DNA of 33,132 nucleotides from Parcubacteria group bacterium. Lineage in GTDB: Bacteria; Patescibacteriota; Minisyncoccia; Phycocordibacterales; 21-14-all-47-15. The stretch covers positions 1 through 33,132 of the forward strand of contig JACOYO010000001.1 of assembly GCA_016181845.1 (NCBI GenBank), written 5' to 3'. The notes below the pieces were generated by a model. The model had not been told where the DNA came from, did no database searches, and worked only from the letters and a program-made list of their open reading frames with translations. The position numbers and the translations under genes are program-made. Shown one piece after another: positions 29,794 to 33,132 of this stretch (within the stretch, counting starts at the first letter, position 1; the number at the start of each line of letters is the position of its first letter).

Positions 29794-31584
29794 TTACGCT
29801 CTTACGTTATAGGTCTTGAAGAAATATGAATCTTTTTTCTTGAGTAGTTCTTTTGGTGAACCTTCTTCAATAACCCTGCCGTTTTCCAACACGACGAGTT
29901 TATCAGAAATCATCACCGTAGACAATCGATGCGCGATTACAATCACTGTTGTCTTCCCTTTTAATTTTTCTATTGCTTTTTGAATAAGCGCTTCCGATTC
30001 ATTATCAAGAGCAGATGTTGCTTCATCGAGAATGAGTATTCTAGGGTGGCGTGCTAACGCACGCGCTAAGACAATTCTCTGACGCTGCCCTCCAGACAAA
30101 CGCGTTCCGCGCTCGCCAACAACGGTATCATACCCATCCGGCAGTGTTTGTATGAATTCGTGAATGTTCGCCGTAATAGCCGCCAGCACAATATCTTCCT
30201 CTTTCATTGACTCATCATAAAACTTTATATTATTCGCAATAGTATCATTCATCAAAAAGATATCTTGCGAAACATATCCGATATTCTTTCGCCATTCTTC
30301 AAGATAAATTTTATCTATACTTTCTCCGTCAAGCAACACCGCACCTTCTTTCTGGCTGAGAAGTCGCAAAAGAATGTCAACAAGCGTTGTCTTTCCAGCG
30401 CCAGATGGGCCAATAAGACCTATCATCTCGCCCTTCTTTACAGAAAAACTAACTGAAGAAAGAGTTTGTTCGTTTTCATTGTAAAAAAAACTTACCTTTT
30501 GTAATTCTAATGCATCATTAAACACGAAATGCCGTGTTCCACCATCTTCCTCTTTATGCTTGATTGCATTTTCTTTAAAAGACAAAACGCTCATCATATG
30601 CGGGACTTGAGAACTCATTGTATGCATCTGCGCTTGAGCAATTTGTATATTGCCAAAAATTTTGTTGATTGCGTATATAATAACCGCAAAAGAAGCAAAG
30701 TTAATGGTATCAGTAGTTTCATAGAAAAATGCGAATATCCCCACAATAAAAATCATCCCGATTGGCTGTAAGCTTACATTTGTTAAAATCTTAAGAGACT
30801 CAACTTTAATATCAAGCTCTTTCATTCGTTCAAAGTAAGCACGTCCGCGTTCTAGCACATTATTTTCGACAAACATTGACTTAATTGCCTTAATACCGAT
30901 AATATTTTCATTCACATAATGCGCGAGCTTTTTGTATTTTTCTACTGTCTCCGCCGAAGCAATTCTATTTTTATAAAAAAGTGGCTTAAATAAGAAAAAC
31001 ACGCCGATGCCAAGACCTAGCGTAAGCATAGCTATCGGAAATGAAATATTAATTGCAATAATACTATAAACAACAAAATTACTCGCAACCAAAATAAACC
31101 CGCCAACATACGACAACAAAGCGGCGCTGTTGTTTACATTCGTCGTCAAAACTTGTTCCAAATAGCCCACTTTCTGTTTTGAAAGCGATGACCAATCACT
31201 CTGAAGCACCACCTTTAAAAGTTCGCTTCTGATATTTTTCGCATAATCAGCCGTTATTCTAGTCGTAGTATAATTTGCATAAAATAAAATAATCGCTTTT
31301 ATGATAAAAAGAATAACCGTAAAGCCAAGTAAATATTTCACCGTATAGGTAAGATGAAAAAATAAAAAAAACTTTACGATCGTTTGTGATATTGTGTCTG
31401 TCAAAGGATGCCCCGTAATAAGAGAAAACATCGGGATAATTGCATTAATACCGAATCCCTCCAATATTCCGCTCAAAAAACTCAAAATCGCGATTACAAA
31501 AATCTGCAATCGATATTGCCGAAATGCCGAATTGAATAATTGTATAAAACGAAATAATCGTTTGTCTTTGTTAAATAGAGCCAT
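29794..31584 (-). CDS. ABC transporter, fused permease-ATPase (MsbA/PglK-type flippase)
   Basis: 596 residues, a full half-transporter. Six membrane helices lie in residues about 25-310. The nucleotide-binding domain follows (about 358-596) with Walker A GPSGAGKT (392-399), the Q-loop region YVSQDIF, the ABC signature LSGGQRQR (496-503), Walker B ILILDEATSALD (516-527) and H-loop IAHRLSTV (H552). All catalytic residues are present. Homodimers of this type flip lipid-linked oligosaccharides (PglK, WlaB) or lipids (MsbA). As first gene of the nonulosonate unit it probably exports the lipid-linked glycan. A TATAAT -10 promoter lies about 25 nt upstream of ATG 31584. Confidence 0.92.
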   Translation of the reverse strand: MALFNKDKRLFRFIQLFNSAFRQYRLQIFVIAILSFLSGILEGFGINAIIPMFSLITGHPLTDTISQTIVKFFLFFHLTYTVKYLLGFTVILFIIKAIILFYANYTTTRITADYAKNIRSELLKVVLQSDWSSLSKQKVGYLEQVLTTNVNNSAALLSYVGGFILVASNFVVYSIIAINISFPIAMLTLGLGIGVFFLFKPLFYKNRIASAETVEKYKKLAHYVNENIIGIKAIKSMFVENNVLERGRAYFERMKELDIKVESLKILTNVSLQPIGMIFIVGIFAFFYETTDTINFASFAVIIYAINKIFGNIQIAQAQMHTMSSQVPHMMSVLSFKENAIKHKEEDGGTRHFVFNDALELQKVSFFYNENEQTLSSVSFSVKKGEMIGLIGPSGAGKTTLVDILLRLLSQKEGAVLLDGESIDKIYLEEWRKNIGYVSQDIFLMNDTIANNIKFYDESMKEEDIVLAAITANIHEFIQTLPDGYDTVVGERGTRLSGGQRQRIVLARALARHPRILILDEATSALDNESEALIQKAIEKLKGKTTVIVIAHRLSTVMISDKLVVLENGRVIEEGSPKELLKKKDSYFFKTYNVRA

Positions 31585-31611
31585 TGCAATTAAAAACCCG
31601 AGGTACTATTG

Positions 31612-31639
31612 ATTATATTAGAAAATCGCTTCTTTACAA
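31612..31639 (-). promoter_or_regulatory. Promoter of the large nonulosonate unit
   Basis: Minus-strand TTGTAA (31639-31634), a 16-nt spacer and a perfect TATAAT (31617-31612), about 25 nt upstream of the ABC transporter start. No terminator is seen between here and about 21894, so the genes from 31584 to 21894 probably form one transcript. Confidence 0.62.
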
Positions 31640-31700
31640 CACATACGGTAGAACAACAGAGCGTTCTGAAAAGTGTCCTGATACAAAAGAAAGCATAAAA

Positions 31701-31734
31701 AAGAACCCATCCGCGCAAACGTGGATGGGTTCTT
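31701..31734 (-). terminator. Terminator following a degraded gene
   Basis: Stem AAGAACCCATCC / GGATGGGTTCTT with a 10-nt loop and TTTTTATG after it on the minus strand. It lies 11 nt after the stop of the remnant at 31745-31894, so it belonged to that lost gene and now insulates the ABC transporter promoter. Confidence 0.82.
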
Positions 31735-31744
31735 CATCAAAAGT

Positions 31745-31894
31745 TTAAAAGATTATGTTTAGTATTCTTTTTACCGAATTGCCCTGCATATCACCAGAGG
31801 ATATTCTTTCTGCAAGACAAACTTCATAGAATTTTTTGCCAAATTCTTCCGGCGATGAGGCAACATCAATACCTCGGGCGAATTCTGATTCTTT
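31745..31894 (-). pseudogene. C-terminal remnant of a gene, perhaps a glycosyltransferase
   Basis: A 49-codon open stretch, KESEFARGIDVASSPEEF continuing to LNIIF and a TAA stop, with no start codon. It is cut off upstream by an in-frame stop at 31897-31895. The text GIDVASSPEEFGKKFYEVCL looks like the last helix of a GT-B glycosyltransferase (typically GI-VA-SPEEFA-KI--LL). A perfect terminator directly downstream supports a once-real gene end. From 31898 to 32033 there is no recognisable coding sequence, so the remainder was deleted or has decayed. Confidence 0.5.
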
Positions 31895-32033
31895 TTATCA
31901 CGCAAGATATATTAAGTCAATAGCGGCAAAAGCCGCCTCTTAGACAATTCTTATCTTGAAGAGCCCGCCAATTAATGTTTACATAATCGCTCTTTGTTGT
32001 ATCATTATCTAATACTTGTTTGAATAAATACCT

Positions 32034-33132
32034 ATGAAAATCTGCTTCCTATCATCACGGCGCTTCGCCTATATAAACCAGCATCTCGCCTATTGGCTGA
32101 AAAAAAAATACAACGTCAAAGATTTCAGCAGTTATGTCTATTTGCGCTGGAGCTATGATTTCCTAAAATCTCAAAAAGAGGTTCATTTCAATTCCCTATT
32201 GCTCGACGAAGAAGTGCATAAAGAGTTTGAGAAAGAAAAACTTGATTTGGCGTATATCGCCTCTTTGGAAAAAAAGTACGGCCTCCCAAACCTATGGACA
32301 TACGTCGTTCTCGACCGGATGATGATGTTTTCCCAGCCGATGCGGGAATATCCGTATAACACCCCCTTGTATTCCCACGAAGAGCTGATGCGGATTCTAC
32401 AGGTTAAAGCGCGTGTAATTATTTCTTTTTTGGAGAAAGAGAAGCCCGATGTTATGTTTTTTTCTGCAATCGGCGGCATAGGGAGTCTTCTTTTGTATCG
32501 TATTGCAAGAAAGATGGGTATAACCGTACTTAATATTTTGCCGACAACCACCGAGCAACGATACGTGTTGAGCGGCGAATACGACAGGTTCACCGGAGTG
32601 GAAGATTTGTGCACCAATCATAAAAATAAAATTTCACCGGCGGCATTTGAGCAGGCAAAAAAATTTTTGACAGAATTTCGAAACAAGCCGCAAAGTTATT
32701 TTTACAACGCCGTTACCGCGACGACAAAGATGGGCAGGGGGGGGCAGCTGCAGTTTCTTCTTAATCCAAAACAGCTCTGGCAATCCATCTCCTGGTACGT
32801 AAAACTTATCGCTCACTACCTTGAAGACCGTAAATACAATGATTACTCATCGAGCATGAACCCATGGTATTACATCGTGGACAGAGTAAAAAGAAAAGTG
32901 AGAAATCTTATCGGTAACGAAGATTTATACGACCCGTTTGACCCGAAAGAAGATTTTGCTTTTTTCCCGCTGCATTATGAACCGGAAATCGCCACACTGC
33001 TTTTGGCCCCTTTTTATACGGACCAAATAAACCTCGTGCGTCAGGCGGCGCGTTCCCTTCCTATGCATTTTAAATTGTATGTGAAAGAGCATCCGCTTAT
33101 GACCGCATATCGCCCAAGGTGGTTTTACAAAG
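32034..33132 (+). CDS. Capsule-synthesis (KpsS/LipB-like) glycosyltransferase, partial at right edge
   Basis: An open frame of 366 codons from ATG 32034 to the window end, with no stop. It starts MKICFLSSRRFAYINQHLAYWL. Residues 138-168 (PDVMFFSAIGGIGSLLLYRI, then MGITVLNI) form the N-terminal Rossmann-like part. FAFFPLHYEPE (308-318) and LYVKEHP (348-354) are the same landmarks as in the 28331-29782 protein, in the same order and spacing. It is therefore a divergent paralogue of that transferase, cut before the second substrate loop. It is transcribed divergently from the nonulosonate unit. The donor may again be a CMP-activated nonulosonate; this is inferred. No clear ribosome binding site precedes the ATG. 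Confidence 0.75.
   Translation, partial: MKICFLSSRRFAYINQHLAYWLKKKYNVKDFSSYVYLRWSYDFLKSQKEVHFNSLLLDEEVHKEFEKEKLDLAYIASLEKKYGLPNLWTYVVLDRMMMFSQPMREYPYNTPLYSHEELMRILQVKARVIISFLEKEKPDVMFFSAIGGIGSLLLYRIARKMGITVLNILPTTTEQRYVLSGEYDRFTGVEDLCTNHKNKISPAAFEQAKKFLTEFRNKPQSYFYNAVTATTKMGRGGQLQFLLNPKQLWQSISWYVKLIAHYLEDRKYNDYSSSMNPWYYIVDRVKRKVRNLIGNEDLYDPFDPKEDFAFFPLHYEPEIATLLLAPFYTDQINLVRQAARSLPMHFKLYVKEHPLMTAYRPRWFYK

Noticed and set aside
32183-32617. Minus-strand frames of 144, 74 and 60 codons at 32183-32816
   Set aside because: They are antisense to the open-ended plus-strand transferase frame from 32034, which has clear family motifs.

Overview
The window looks like chromosomal DNA of a Candidate Phyla Radiation (Patescibacteria, Parcubacteria-like) bacterium. 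The signs are a 23S rRNA gene swollen by several palindromic insertions, Ser/Thr-rich signal-peptide surface proteins of a type common in that group, a peptidoglycan-binding-domain exoprotein without an enzyme domain, a winged-helix/nucleotidyltransferase-like regulator next to rplJ-rplL, and a compact cell-surface sugar locus. The taxon is an inference; no marker gene here settles it.

Layout. (1) 1-3366: the 5' roughly five-sixths of a 23S rRNA gene on the minus strand, running off the left edge, with at least five insertions (about E. coli helices 14, 15-16, 25, 35 and 45) and its own promoter. No 16S gene or tRNA lies upstream of it; the next gene upstream is a small membrane channel-like gene. 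(2) 3367-6394: channel-like protein, regulator, then rplL and rplJ behind a promoter, an L10-type leader with a terminator-like hairpin, and two large palindromes. (3) 6451-9467: two exported proteins. (4) 9407-13340: a DUF4956 / VTC-domain / CotH-beta-helix unit. (5) 13387-15557: plus-strand GNAT, HAD phosphatase and degenerate Nudix genes. (6) 15556-31640: a 16-kb minus-strand nonulosonic acid (pseudaminate-type) locus. (7) 31701-33132: a gene remnant and a plus-strand capsule-type glycosyltransferase cut by the right edge.

How the genes work together. PseB (27258-28295), PseC (26158-27261), a GNAT in the PseH role (candidates at 13458 and 25085), PseG (19493-20578), PseI (17410-18465) and an SpsF-type CMP-sugar synthetase (21894-22688) form a plausible complete route from UDP-GlcNAc to a CMP-activated pseudaminate-like sugar. 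NeuD-like, WbqC-like, methyltransferase, class III aminotransferase, aldo/keto reductase and beta-propeller genes probably tailor it or make a partner residue. An ABC exporter and two capsule-synthesis-type transferases probably place it on a surface glycan. Four terminators split the locus into several transcription units. Two core genes, pseG and pseI, have promoters so close to the start codon that their mRNAs should be nearly leaderless, and pseG carries an operator-like inverted repeat there.

The most unusual DNA is the palindromic repeat material. The helix-45 insertion and a palindrome just upstream of the 23S 5' end are the same 74-bp element, differing only by one base-pair swap that preserves pairing. 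A second palindrome family is shared by another 23S insertion and the rplJ 5' UTR.
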